In this document: piece by piece, positions 24,521 through 36,056 of the stretch
Layout of the letters: every line of letters begins with the position of its first letter
Numbering within the stretch: the stretch's first letter is position 1
Source: Bacillus xiamenensis
GTDB taxonomy: Bacteria; Bacillota; Bacilli; Bacillales; Bacillaceae
Reading direction: 5' to 3'
Assembly (NCBI RefSeq): GCF_000300535.1
Contig: NZ_AMSH01000004.1
Coordinates: 62,001-126,000, forward strand
Length of the DNA: 64,000 nt
Made by a program: the position numbers and the translations under genes
The notes under the pieces: generated by a model
Seen by the model: the letters and a program-made list of their open reading frames with translations, nothing else
The model's database searches: none
Told to the model about the DNA's origin: nothing

Positions 24521-24556
24521 AACCACGCAACAAGTTAAAGTGTGGTTTATTTTTTG
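24521..24556 (+). terminator. terminator of the peptide cluster
   Basis: AACCACGC...GTGTGGTT hairpin followed by TATTTTTTG. It ends the 18.3-24.5 kb operon and marks the right border of the island. Confidence 0.7.
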
Positions 24557-24584
24557 TGCAATTTTGTCTTTTTCATAAAACAAA

Positions 24585-24638
24585 AGGCATTATCACCCCA
24601 TCATGCCCCTAAAGAAGACCTAAAAAATGATAATGCCT
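24585..24638 (-). terminator. terminator of bglH
   Basis: AGGCATTATCA and TGATAATGCCT pair perfectly over 11 bp. On the minus strand the stem is followed by TTTTGTTTTATG. Confidence 0.65.
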
Positions 24639-24704
24639 GAATTCAAATTGTTTTCACCGTTTCAAGACAACTTATGTTCTCAAAGGAACGAAACAATATT
24701 TTCT

Positions 24705-28005
<3,301 letters not shown>

Positions 28006-28040
28006 TGTGTTACCCTCCAATCGTTGATTTCATTTTATAG

Positions 28041-28130
28041 AAAAAACCTAAACATCCATTAATGCCCGAAAAATAGCGATTCAGACATTAATCGATATTT
28101 AGGTTTTGCCTGCTTGACCAGTAACAATCC
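28041..28130 (-). promoter_or_regulatory. RAT/terminator module A (nearest bglP)
   Basis: The LicT-type ribonucleic antiterminator (RAT) lies at 28102-28130, minus strand GGATTGTTACTGGTC then AAGCAGGCAAAACC. Its 3' end overlaps the left stem of a terminator (28041-28103, CCTAAA.../...TTTAGG with six U). This terminator has a different, longer loop than the other three. LicT binding to the RAT would stop the terminator from forming. Confidence 0.9.
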
Positions 28131-28175
28131 TTCATAGCGATTGATGGTTATTTAATTTTATAAGTCTTTAGAGAC

Positions 28176-28249
28176 AAAAAACCTAAATCATGCCTTATCA
28201 AAGATAGGGACAATGATTTAGGTTTTGCCTGCTTGACCAGTAACAATCC
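28176..28249 (-). promoter_or_regulatory. RAT/terminator module B
   Basis: RAT at 28221-28249, identical to that of module A. The terminator at 28176-28222 has stem CCTAAATCA/TGATTTAGG with further pairing inside and six U. Confidence 0.9.
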
Positions 28250-28294
28250 TTCATAGCGATTGATGGTTATTTAATTTTATAAGTCTTTAGATAC

Positions 28295-28368
28295 AAAAAA
28301 CCTAAATCATGCCTTATCAAAGATAGGGACAATGATTTAGGTTTTGCCTGCTTGACCAGTAACAATCA
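28295..28368 (-). promoter_or_regulatory. RAT/terminator module C
   Basis: RAT at 28340-28368. The outermost base differs from the other copies (plus-strand A for C), which weakens one closing position. Terminator at 28295-28341, same stem as module B. Confidence 0.88.
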
Positions 28369-28413
28369 TTCATAGCGATTGATGGTTATTTAATTTTATA
28401 AGTCTTTAGAGAC

Positions 28414-28487
28414 AAAAAACCTAAATCATGCCTTATCAAAGATAGGGACAATGATTTAGGTTTTGCCTGCTTGACCAGTAACAATCC
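28414..28487 (-). promoter_or_regulatory. RAT/terminator module D (promoter-proximal)
   Basis: RAT at 28459-28487 and terminator at 28414-28460. It is the first module met by RNA polymerase from the promoter at 28549-28521. Confidence 0.9.
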
Positions 28488-28520
28488 TAAAAGATTGTGG
28501 GTTATTGAGTTTATAGTTAT

Positions 28521-28557
28521 AAATTATCATGTTAATTTTGTGATGTCAACGCTTTCT
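28521..28557 (-). promoter_or_regulatory. bglP promoter with overlapping cre
   Basis: On the minus strand TTGACA (28549-28544) is a consensus -35. Candidate -10 hexamers are GATAAT (15-base spacer) or TAATTT (17-base spacer). AGAAAGCGTTGACA (28557-28544) matches 12 of 14 cre positions and overlaps the -35, so CcpA would block the promoter when glucose is present. CcpA control of bglPH is known in B. subtilis. Confidence 0.65.
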
Positions 28558-28564
28558 TTTTGAT

Positions 28565-29398
28565 TTATTTTCTTTTTATGACTCGATCGATATGCAAAGT
28601 TAAGTATAACATCTCATCTTCTATGAGACTTCGGTTGTATTCTTTCTGAACATAATCATTAATTTTCTCAGCACATTGAAAAGCTGCTGTGTTTTTTTCC
28701 TTTACCACTTCATACAGAAATTCATTTTGATTTTCCATTTGTGTTTCGTTAAACAGACGTTGTCCAAAAAACTTTAAATGCGTGACAAAACGGAAATAAT
28801 TTAATGATTCCTCGTCCAAATCAATTTGAAAGTGATATTTGACGATGTTCAAAATATCTTGAATCAGCTTTGTGATTTGAATAACGTTTGGCATTTCCTC
28901 ATTGAGCTCTGCATTGACGATATGCATGGCAATAAAACCTGCTTCATCCTCAGGAAGGCGGATGTTGAGCTTGTCCTGTATGATGCGAATTGCTTCTACA
29001 CCGCACATAAACTCATCTTTATACAACCGTTTGATTTCCCAAAGCAAAGCATTTTTAATGTCCATTCCTTTTTGATGACGTTCAATGGCAAAGGTGATAT
29101 GATCCGTCAACGTGACATAAATACTGTCATTTAAATTTTTGTTCAGGCTCGTTCTCGCATGATCAATAATCGCCTCACACACTTGCATATACTCAATTGG
29201 AATATCGTAAAGCAGGGTTTTGAATTTTTCTGATATATCTTTATTTTGAATGGAAAATACTTTTTCAATACGTTCTTCGTCAATCGGATCTCCGCTTTTC
29301 TTTTGAAACGCAATTCCTCTGCCCATAATGACCAGCTCATGCTGCTCGTCATCATAAGCACTGACCACATTATTATTGATTACTTTCGAAATGATCAA
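28565..29398 (-). CDS. licT: BglG-family antiterminator LicT
   Basis: 277 residues. The N-terminal RNA-binding CAT domain has VINNNVVSAYDDEQHELVIMGRGIAFQKKSGD. Two PRD modules follow, with the regulatory histidines visible in YVTLTDHITFA, AGFIAMHIVNAE, FRFVTHLKFF and LYLTLHIDRV. A TTG start at 29398 preceded by GGGGGG gives the standard LicT length; the ATG at 29440 would add 14 residues without family support. LicT binds RAT hairpins when beta-glucosides are present. Here licT lies directly upstream of the bglP leader, whereas in B. subtilis it sits with bglS elsewhere. Confidence 0.95.
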   Translation of the reverse strand: MIISKVINNNVVSAYDDEQHELVIMGRGIAFQKKSGDPIDEERIEKVFSIQNKDISEKFKTLLYDIPIEYMQVCEAIIDHARTSLNKNLNDSIYVTLTDHITFAIERHQKGMDIKNALLWEIKRLYKDEFMCGVEAIRIIQDKLNIRLPEDEAGFIAMHIVNAELNEEMPNVIQITKLIQDILNIVKYHFQIDLDEESLNYFRFVTHLKFFGQRLFNETQMENQNEFLYEVVKEKNTAAFQCAEKINDYVQKEYNRSLIEDEMLYLTLHIDRVIKRK

Positions 29399-29734
29399 TT
29401 GATCCCCCCCCAGTACATTCCGCTTTTTCAAGCATTTCATTGTTGATATGTCATTTTATTATTATTTTCAAAAAAGAGGACTTTAAGATGATTTTACATT
29501 TTTTTTTGATACGGTCAACTAGAAAGAATGACATATTCCCTCTCAGAAATGATGAAATAGAGGCAAAAAAGTCTAAAAACATATGAAAAAACAACAAAGT
29601 GCTAAAATAAATGACATTTTAGCACTTTGTTTAACTTTATAAAATACAAAGGTGTTCATTTTTTGAAGTTTAGAAAAAACACTCACGAGTTGAATGACAT
29701 CCTTTCTCTTTCATACATAAATCTTTCCAAATAG
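29399..29734. other. intergenic region upstream of licT
   Basis: About 335 bases of A+T-rich sequence without a gene. It holds the terminator at 29593-29631 and must hold the licT promoter. I see no RAT copy here, so licT is not itself under antitermination in this arrangement. Confidence 0.5.
29593..29631 (-). terminator. terminator of the met-type ABC operon
   Basis: AACAAAGTGCTAAAAT and its reverse complement ATTTTAGCACTTTGTT form a 16-bp stem with a seven-base loop. On the minus strand it is followed by GTTTTTTC. Confidence 0.85.
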
Positions 29735-30412
29735 TTAACGCCTTCTAATTTTTTTGGATGTGATGTTACCAGCGGATTGAATGACCTGTACAATCACAAC
29801 CAGTACGAAAACAGTGACCACCATGGTGGCTGTATCAAAGCGCTGATACCCATACGTCAATGCCAAATCACCAACTCCGCCTGCTCCAACTGCACCTGCC
29901 ATTGCAGATGCTCCTACCAAACCAATTGTAGCTGTTGTAAATGTAAGCACAAGCGAGCTGAGACCTTCAGGCAATAAAAATCGATAAATGATTTGCCAAA
30001 TTGTCGCTCCCATCGCTTCTGCCGCTTCAATTATCCCCTTATCTACCTCAAGAAGTGAGTTTTCAACAAGTCGTGCGATATACGGTGCGGCGTAAACAAC
30101 GAGCGGTACAATTGCTGCAGTCGTTCCTATCGCTGTTCCAACGACGAGTCGAGTAAATGGAATAAGTGCAACAAGTAAAATAATAAACGGGATCGAGCGT
30201 AAAATGTTAATGACAGAATTCAACAGATGAAAAATGGCCGACTGCTCCCAAATGTGTCCCTTTCTTGTGATCACCAGAATAATTCCAAGCGGCAGCCCAA
30301 TAATGATAGAAAATAAAAGGGATAAAGTGACCATATATAACGTTTGACCAAATCCGGTTAAAAGTTGATCTAGCGATACTTCCATTCCAAAAAGCTGCGT
30401 TGTACTAGTCAA
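29735..30412 (-). CDS. MetI/MetP-type ABC permease
   Basis: The 225-residue membrane protein has five to six helices and the EAA loop EAAEAMGATIWQIIYRFLLPEG. TTG 30412 with AGGAGG upstream overlaps the end of the ATPase gene by eight bases. The family (methionine uptake permease) is clear. Because the operon carries monooxygenases and two binding proteins, the substrate may be a methionine-like organosulfur compound instead of methionine. Confidence 0.88.
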   Translation of the reverse strand: MTSTTQLFGMEVSLDQLLTGFGQTLYMVTLSLLFSIIIGLPLGIILVITRKGHIWEQSAIFHLLNSVINILRSIPFIILLVALIPFTRLVVGTAIGTTAAIVPLVVYAAPYIARLVENSLLEVDKGIIEAAEAMGATIWQIIYRFLLPEGLSSLVLTFTTATIGLVGASAMAGAVGAGGVGDLALTYGYQRFDTATMVVTVFVLVVIVQVIQSAGNITSKKIRRR

Positions 30413-31427
30413 GACCTGCTACCTCCTGCACATTGATCTTCTCCTGTTGAATATAAGAAAAAGCTTTTTCAATTTCGGTTTGTTCACCTGTCACTTCAAC
30501 AATCATATTGCCAAAAGGGGTATCTTGAATTTCTGAAATATTGGCCGACAAGACATTGACATCAATATCATATTTCTTTGCAATTGTGGATAGAAGCGGT
30601 TTGCTGGAACTATGACCAATAAAGTTCATTTTCCACACCGTTTTTTGACCATTTTTTAATTCTTCAATTATGCTATTTGGCAAATGCTCATGGATAACCG
30701 TTCTGACAAAACGTCTTGCAATATCAGTTTGCGGATGAGAAAAAATCTCATACACTGAACCTTTTTCAACGATTTGACCGTTTTCCATGACAGCTACTTT
30801 TGTACAGATATCTCGAATGACAGACATTTCATGTGTGATTAACAGAATCGTAATATCATATGCTTGATTAATTTTTTTAAGCAGGTCTAAGATTGCAGAC
30901 GTCGTATCAGGATCAAGTGCAGATGTCGCTTCATCACATAGAAGAATGGACGGATTCGTTGCCAGTGCTCGTGCAATTCCGACACGCTGCTTTTGTCCCC
31001 CAGATAGCTGCTCTGGATAATTGTTCGCCTTTGATTCAAGACCTACGAATGATAAAAGTTCGTCTACTCTTTCTTTGATTTTCCGCTTTGAGCTTCCGCT
31101 TAATAAAAGCGGCAAGGCCACATTATCAAACACTGTCTTCGATTGAAGTAAATGAAAATGCTGAAAAATCATGCCGATGTCTTTTTTCTCTTTCCTTAAG
31201 CTCGCTTTAGACAGTGAGGTCAATATTTTTCCATTCACCTTTACCTCTCCTGATGTCGGCCGTTCTAGTAAGTTCACGAGTCTTAATAGCGTGCTTTTTC
31301 CTGCCCCGCTATATCCAACCACACCGAAGATATCGCCTTTTTCGATGGTCAGATTGATGTTGGACAAGGCTTCGATGTTTTGCTGTCCACTCTGATATAC
31401 TTTCTGTACATCTTTGAATTCAATCAT
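30405..31427 (-). CDS. MetN-type ABC ATPase
   Basis: 340 residues with Walker A GYSGAGKSTLLRLVNLLERPTSG, the ABC signature LSGGQKQRVGIARALA and Walker B ILLCDEATSALDP. The C-terminal ~90 residues are a NIL (ACT-like) domain, as in MetN, which allows trans-inhibition by the substrate. It is followed by the permease and preceded at 20 bases by a monooxygenase gene. Confidence 0.92.
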   Translation of the reverse strand: MIEFKDVQKVYQSGQQNIEALSNINLTIEKGDIFGVVGYSGAGKSTLLRLVNLLERPTSGEVKVNGKILTSLSKASLRKEKKDIGMIFQHFHLLQSKTVFDNVALPLLLSGSSKRKIKERVDELLSFVGLESKANNYPEQLSGGQKQRVGIARALATNPSILLCDEATSALDPDTTSAILDLLKKINQAYDITILLITHEMSVIRDICTKVAVMENGQIVEKGSVYEIFSHPQTDIARRFVRTVIHEHLPNSIIEELKNGQKTVWKMNFIGHSSSKPLLSTIAKKYDIDVNVLSANISEIQDTPFGNMIVEVTGEQTEIEKAFSYIQQEKINVQEVAGLD

Positions 31428-31447
31428 AGGCCGGACCTCTCTTTACT

Positions 31448-32767
31448 TTATTGATATCGATTAACAGGTACACGAAGCCCCAAATGATCCCGAAGCGTGT
31501 GCCCTTTGTAATCGGTACGGAATAATTTTCTTTCCTGTAAAATAGGAACAACGAGCTCGACAAAGTCTTTTAATATATCTGGGAGAACAGCAGGAATTAG
31601 CATAAATCCATCTGCTGCACCTGCATCCACCCATTTCTCCATTTCATCTGCTATTTGTTCTGGTGTACCAATCCAATGGTCATGTGATGCTGCATTGCTC
31701 ACCTTGGCATAAAGCTCACCAACTGTTGGGTTTTGTTCATGGATGATACGCATGATCGTTTCAAAGTCACTTTGAATACTATCTACATTCTTCCACGCCA
31801 CTTCTTTTGCAGGCGTGTCTAGAGGATAAGCCGTTAAATCGACATTTCCAACATAACCAGATAAGAACTTTAGTGCCTGCTCAGGCAAGAGCGCTTCGTC
31901 AAGCTGACGCTTTTTTTCCTGTGCTTCTTTTTTTGTTCTTCCGATAACCGGTGATATTCCTTGTAAAATATGAAGTTCATTCGGTCTTCTTCCGAATTGA
32001 GGCAGCCGTTCTTTCAATTCTTTATAAAACGCTTGAGCAGATTGCAAATCTTTCTTATGACTAAATACCACTTCCGCTGTGCGTGCGGCAAATTGTTGTC
32101 CTGGTTCAGAAGAGCCCGCCTGAAAGATGACGGGCTGCCCTTGTGGTGTTCTTCCTATATTTAAAGGACCTCGAACTTGAAAGTATGTACCTTTATGATG
32201 AATCGGATGAACCTTTTGTTCATCGTAAAATCGCCCTGTCTCCTTATCTCGAATAAAAGCATCTTCCTCCCAGGAATCCCATAATCCTTGCACGACATCG
32301 ATGAATTCCTCTGCCATTTGGTAGCGGTCATCATGTTTGACATGTGACGTTCGTCCAAAGTTTTGTGCAGTTCGTCCCGTTGCATCTGCTGTGGTGACGA
32401 CATTCCACCCAGCACGTCCTCCAGTCGCATGATCAATAGATGCGAATTGTCTTGCAAGCACATATGGCTCACTATAGGTTGTCGAAGCAGTAGCTACAAC
32501 GCCAATCCGATTTGTAGCAACGCCCAGCGCCGTAATGAGAATCGCTGGATCAAATCGATTAAGAATATGAGGGTGAGAATTTTCATCTATTGCAAGGCTG
32601 TCTGCAATAAATACCGCGTCAAGTTTTCCTTCCTCTGCTTTCTGAGCCATTTTTTGATAAAAATTCACATCAATGCTTGCATCTGCTTGTACATGCGGGA
32701 GTCTCCATGAGCCAAGATGCATACCAGATCCAACGAGATATACGGCTAATTTCATCTCTTTGGTCAT
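31448..32767 (-). CDS. NtaA/SnaA/DszA-family FMN-dependent monooxygenase (YxeK-like)
   Basis: The 439-residue luciferase-like monooxygenase starts MTKEMKLAVYLVGSGMHLGSW. It has DAVFIADSLAIDEN, GRAGWNVVTTADATGRTAQNFGR and FQAGSSEPGQQFAARTAEVVFS, all family features. Members oxidise C-S or C-N bonds using reduced FMN from a separate reductase. B. subtilis YxeK acts on S-(2-succino)cysteine derivatives. ATG 32767 with GAGGGGG seven bases away is likely, while GTG 32773 overlaps the preceding stop codon. It is located between the first binding lipoprotein and the ATPase. Confidence 0.88.
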   Translation of the reverse strand: MTKEMKLAVYLVGSGMHLGSWRLPHVQADASIDVNFYQKMAQKAEEGKLDAVFIADSLAIDENSHPHILNRFDPAILITALGVATNRIGVVATASTTYSEPYVLARQFASIDHATGGRAGWNVVTTADATGRTAQNFGRTSHVKHDDRYQMAEEFIDVVQGLWDSWEEDAFIRDKETGRFYDEQKVHPIHHKGTYFQVRGPLNIGRTPQGQPVIFQAGSSEPGQQFAARTAEVVFSHKKDLQSAQAFYKELKERLPQFGRRPNELHILQGISPVIGRTKKEAQEKKRQLDEALLPEQALKFLSGYVGNVDLTAYPLDTPAKEVAWKNVDSIQSDFETIMRIIHEQNPTVGELYAKVSNAASHDHWIGTPEQIADEMEKWVDAGAADGFMLIPAVLPDILKDFVELVVPILQERKLFRTDYKGHTLRDHLGLRVPVNRYQ

Positions 32768-32769
32768 GC

Positions 32770-33633
32770 TCACGCCCCCTCTTTTTGTATAGCTTTGTCA
32801 TATTCCTTTAGTAATTGATCAATCGGTGTGGTGACTGGCAAAAAATTTCCTTCGTAGTGCTTCGTAATATAATCCGTAACTTTTTTAGAATGTAAAATCT
32901 CTGTGATTGTATCAAGCTCTTTCTTTTTCTTCTTTTGGACATCCTTTGTCACAGCAACTATATTCACGTACGGAGCTTCTTTTTTACTTTCATGATATAA
33001 AGAACTCGTCAATTTATAACCTGCTTCAAGGGCGACTCCATTATTGATCACCGCTGCATCCACATCATCTAAAAGACGGGGCAGATTTGCCGCTTGAGCA
33101 GGAACAATGTCTAAGTTGTATGGATTTTCTAAAATTTTATCCTCTCCCCCTTGTCCATTAAAATCATCCTTTAGCTTGATTAAACCAGCATTTTGCAATA
33201 AAACGAGGGCACGAGGCCAGTTGCTATCATCATTTGGAATCGCAATTTTATCGCCCTTTTTAATATCTTTTAAGCTCTTTCTTGTTTTAGAGTAAATACC
33301 GAGAGGCGCTGCAATGGTAGCAATATCCGCTACCAGTTCGCTCTTTCTTGTTTTATTCCAGCTTGCTAAATAGGCAAGATGCTGAAAGGAGTTCGCATCT
33401 ATTTCGCCATCTTCTGTTAATTGATTGAGATCAACGCCACCAGTAAATGTTTTTAACTCTAAAGTAAGGCCTTTCTTTTTCGCCTCTTCCTTTACAACCT
33501 TCCAAAAATCAAGGGTTGCCTCAGTGGTTCCTAAAGTCAGCGTTTGTTTTTCATTCGACGCATTTGTTTGTCCGCAAGCGGTAACAAGGAGGCTCAGTAT
33601 GAAAATAAAAGCGAGTATATTGATTTTTCTCAT
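32770..33633 (-). CDS. MetQ/NlpA-type substrate-binding lipoprotein 1
   Basis: The 287-residue protein has a lipoprotein signal with lipobox LVTAC (Cys20). It has NlpA features VDLNQLTEDGEIDANSFQHLAYL, KIAIPNDDSNWPRAL and DVDAAVINNGVALEAG. It is one of two such proteins in the operon and clearly diverged from the other, so the single transporter may serve two ligands. The stop overlaps the monooxygenase start region. Confidence 0.9.
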   Translation of the reverse strand: MRKINILAFIFILSLLVTACGQTNASNEKQTLTLGTTEATLDFWKVVKEEAKKKGLTLELKTFTGGVDLNQLTEDGEIDANSFQHLAYLASWNKTRKSELVADIATIAAPLGIYSKTRKSLKDIKKGDKIAIPNDDSNWPRALVLLQNAGLIKLKDDFNGQGGEDKILENPYNLDIVPAQAANLPRLLDDVDAAVINNGVALEAGYKLTSSLYHESKKEAPYVNIVAVTKDVQKKKKKELDTITEILHSKKVTDYITKHYEGNFLPVTTPIDQLLKEYDKAIQKEGA

Positions 33634-33650
33634 GTAGATTCATCCCCTCT

Positions 33651-34064
33651 TTATGAACTAACGGCTTTTGTTTGATTTGTCACGTCCTCAAATGTAATAT
33701 CAATGGCATTCACGAGTGAACGTCTAATGGTGCAGCCTCTTTCAGCAGATGTAATGACCTTTTGACGAACCTCTTCACTTAATTCTTTAGGCAGCTTGAT
33801 TGACAGGTGTAGTTTTTCTACTCTGGATGGTCCCTCCACAGCTTTTTGCGCTTGGACAGCCACGTTGAAATTTTCCTCTGTGATCGGAGTCCCTTCCCTT
33901 TCTAATAACACTCGTAAATTGAGCGATGTGCAGTATCCAAGTGAAGCGCCTAATAATTCAAGTGGTGTTAAGCCCTCTGTTCCAATGGTGCGACTGCCTT
34001 TTACCTGTTTGCCACTTTCGTTATAAATCGAAAATTCTTCTCCATCTAATTTAATATTTGTCAT
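33651..34064 (-). CDS. OsmC/Ohr-family protein
   Basis: The 137-residue protein has both reactive cysteines of the family: SLGYCTSLNLRVLLERE and TSAERGCTIRRSLVNA. OsmC proteins reduce organic peroxides using thiols. ATG 34064 fits GGGG better than ATG 34073. It lies between the two lipoprotein genes, which suggests protection against oxidised intermediates made by the flavin monooxygenases (inference). Confidence 0.85.
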   Translation of the reverse strand: MTNIKLDGEEFSIYNESGKQVKGSRTIGTEGLTPLELLGASLGYCTSLNLRVLLEREGTPITEENFNVAVQAQKAVEGPSRVEKLHLSIKLPKELSEEVRQKVITSAERGCTIRRSLVNAIDITFEDVTNQTKAVSS

Positions 34065-34087
34065 TGCATTCATCCCCTATATTCGTT

Positions 34088-34933
34088 TTAGTTCGTGATT
34101 TCATTGACTGGTTTATCGACAGGAATTTTCGTTCCGCCAAATTCCTTTTTGACATAGTTCTGAACTTCTTTTGAATGATAAACCTCTGCTAGTTTTTTTA
34201 ACGTTTTGTTGTCTTTGTTTTTTTCTTGTGTCACAAGCAGGTTGATATTCGCCTTCGTATCTTGATTTACTTCTTCATGATATAGCGAGTCTTTAATAGC
34301 GTTTAGACCGGCATCAAGTGCAACACTGTTTCCAATTAGCGCAGCGTCTACATCCGGGAGCACTCGTGCCGTAGCTGTACCATCTGTTTCAACAAATTGC
34401 AGCTTTTTCGGATTGTCATCAATGTCCTTCAAGGTGCTAAAAGAGTTGAAATCAGACTTCAGCTTGATGAGCCCAGCCTTTTCTAGCACTCTGAGTCCTC
34501 TTGCAGTATTCGCTGTATCATTTGGAATCGCCACTTTCGCACCGTTTGGAATGTCCTCAAGTTTTTGATATTTGTCAGAGTAAAGCCCCATTGGTTCAAG
34601 ATACGTTGTGGCGATGGCGACAAGCTTTGCCTTCTTTTTCTTCACGTAATCTTGGAAATAGGATAGTGATTGGAAGGCATTCACATCTACTTGACCATCA
34701 TTTGTGGCTTCATTGATTTGCACGCCGTCATTAAATTCTTTGACTTCAATATTCAAACCTGCTTTTTTTGCCTCATCTGATTTCGCAATAAACTGCCAAA
34801 CTTGGGCGTCTGATCCTTGTGATGCAATCACAATTTTATCCTGATTTCCTTTGCTGCTTGACTGTTGACCACCGCATGCGGCTAGGACTGTTACTATCAT
34901 TGCTAGTAAAATAAACACACTATTTTTTCTCAT
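34088..34933 (-). CDS. MetQ/NlpA-type substrate-binding lipoprotein 2
   Basis: The 281-residue protein has lipobox LAAC and the NlpA pattern (NDGVQINEATNDGQVDVNAFQSL, KVAIPNDTANTARGLRVLEKAG, DVDAALIGNSVALDAGL). ATG 34933 is nine bases from AAAGGAG and is preferred to ATG 34939. It shares the fold but only part of the sequence with lipoprotein 1. Confidence 0.9.
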   Translation of the reverse strand: MRKNSVFILLAMIVTVLAACGGQQSSSKGNQDKIVIASQGSDAQVWQFIAKSDEAKKAGLNIEVKEFNDGVQINEATNDGQVDVNAFQSLSYFQDYVKKKKAKLVAIATTYLEPMGLYSDKYQKLEDIPNGAKVAIPNDTANTARGLRVLEKAGLIKLKSDFNSFSTLKDIDDNPKKLQFVETDGTATARVLPDVDAALIGNSVALDAGLNAIKDSLYHEEVNQDTKANINLLVTQEKNKDNKTLKKLAEVYHSKEVQNYVKKEFGGTKIPVDKPVNEITN

Positions 34934-34948
34934 TGTCATCTTCTCCTT

Positions 34949-35977
34949 TTATGCCAATGTCTCTGCGTGATCGTGATGAAAGGCATCCTTTAAAAGAACA
35001 AGAGACCTTTTTCGTTTTTCCGCATCATCAATTGGTGTCAAAATGATAAATTCATCAATTCCCAGCTTCTTCTGCAAAGCAAGTAGCTCCTCTCGAACTA
35101 ACGCCTGTGTGCCGAAAATGATCTTTCGCTCTTGTTTTTTAATCTCATAGGGTTCTCCGCTTTGATTTCCAAATTCTCTTGCATTTTCTTCGCTTGCTAG
35201 AGTAAATGTTTTTCCACTCTTTAAGTGGACTTTGACAATTTCGTCATTTGAAATAAGGCTTTTCGCTTCTTCATTGGTTTCAGCTGTGATAACAGGCAAT
35301 GCGAGAATGAATGCCGGCTTCTTCTGTACATGTGGATCTACGTTCTGTTGAAATGCTTCGATTGCTCCCTCTAGTTCCTGTTCATCACTATTGATAAATT
35401 GGGCAAAGACAAAGGAAACGCCAAGTTTAGCAGCAAGCTCAGCACTCCCCTTACTTGTACCAAGCAAAATAAGATCAGCAGGTACCGGCGGGAGCGGATA
35501 GGCTCTAATCTCATCCCCTTTTTCATCCGTATGTTTTTGGTTATGAAGCCACAGGGCCAGCTCTTTGATTTTTTCTGTGAACGGATAATGATCCTGTGAT
35601 ACACCTTTTTGTAAGGTAGCAGTTGAGACAGGCAGTCCACCAGGTGATTTCCCTACACCGAGATCCACTCTTCCTGGTGCAAGGCTGGCTAGTACATTGA
35701 AGTTCTCCGCAACTTTATATGGGCTATAGTGCTGCAGCATCACTCCACCAGATCCGATTTTGATTTGTTTTGTTTGAGCGAGCAGATATGAAATGAGCAC
35801 CTCCGGCGAAGATCCTGCACGCTCTTTCATATTGTGGTGTTCCGCTACCCAAAACCGATGGAATCCTTTTTCATCTGCCATCTTTGCTAGTTCGACGGTA
35901 TGCTGCAAAGCTTCTTGAGCGGTCTCATTTTGATGGACAGTACTTTGATCAAGAACGCTTAATTTTAGTGACGACAT
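34949..35977 (-). CDS. LLM-class flavin-dependent oxidoreductase (bacterial luciferase-like)
   Basis: 342 residues. The start MSSLKLSVLDQSTVHQNETA, FHRFWVAEHHNMKERAGSSPEVL, SGGVMLQHYSPYKVAENFNVLASLAPGR and VDLGVGKSPGGLP are typical of the single-component-like MsnO8/YceB group. It is the first gene of the operon. AGGTGAT lies before ATG 35977. Its substrate is unknown; together with the NtaA-type enzyme it gives the operon two different flavin monooxygenases. Confidence 0.87.
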   Translation of the reverse strand: MSSLKLSVLDQSTVHQNETAQEALQHTVELAKMADEKGFHRFWVAEHHNMKERAGSSPEVLISYLLAQTKQIKIGSGGVMLQHYSPYKVAENFNVLASLAPGRVDLGVGKSPGGLPVSTATLQKGVSQDHYPFTEKIKELALWLHNQKHTDEKGDEIRAYPLPPVPADLILLGTSKGSAELAAKLGVSFVFAQFINSDEQELEGAIEAFQQNVDPHVQKKPAFILALPVITAETNEEAKSLISNDEIVKVHLKSGKTFTLASEENAREFGNQSGEPYEIKKQERKIIFGTQALVREELLALQKKLGIDEFIILTPIDDAEKRKRSLVLLKDAFHHDHAETLA

Positions 35978-36056
35978 CATTAATCACCTCATCTATGGTT
36001 GTCAAAACTGATTATCACTATAAAAATAGTATGATTTATATGTAGACAAATCTCAT

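Larger units (their letters stand above)
28041..28487 (-). repeat. fourfold tandem leader repeat, 119-bp period
   Basis: The four RAT starts are at 28102, 28221, 28340 and 28459 (plus coordinates), exactly 119 bases apart. Modules B, C and D are nearly identical including the linkers (TTCATAGCGATTGATGG and TTTAATTTTATAAGTC). Recent tandem duplication of one RAT-terminator unit is the simplest origin. Confidence 0.95.

Noticed and set aside
28041-28487. 119-bp repeats as a CRISPR, REP or IS remnant
   Set aside because: Each unit contains a recognisable LicT-type RAT overlapping a terminator and lies in the bglP leader next to licT, so the regulatory reading explains it fully.
34940-36056. S-box or T-box leader before the Met-type ABC operon
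   Set aside because: The 76-base gap before the first gene is too short and lacks the conserved riboswitch or T-box motifs.
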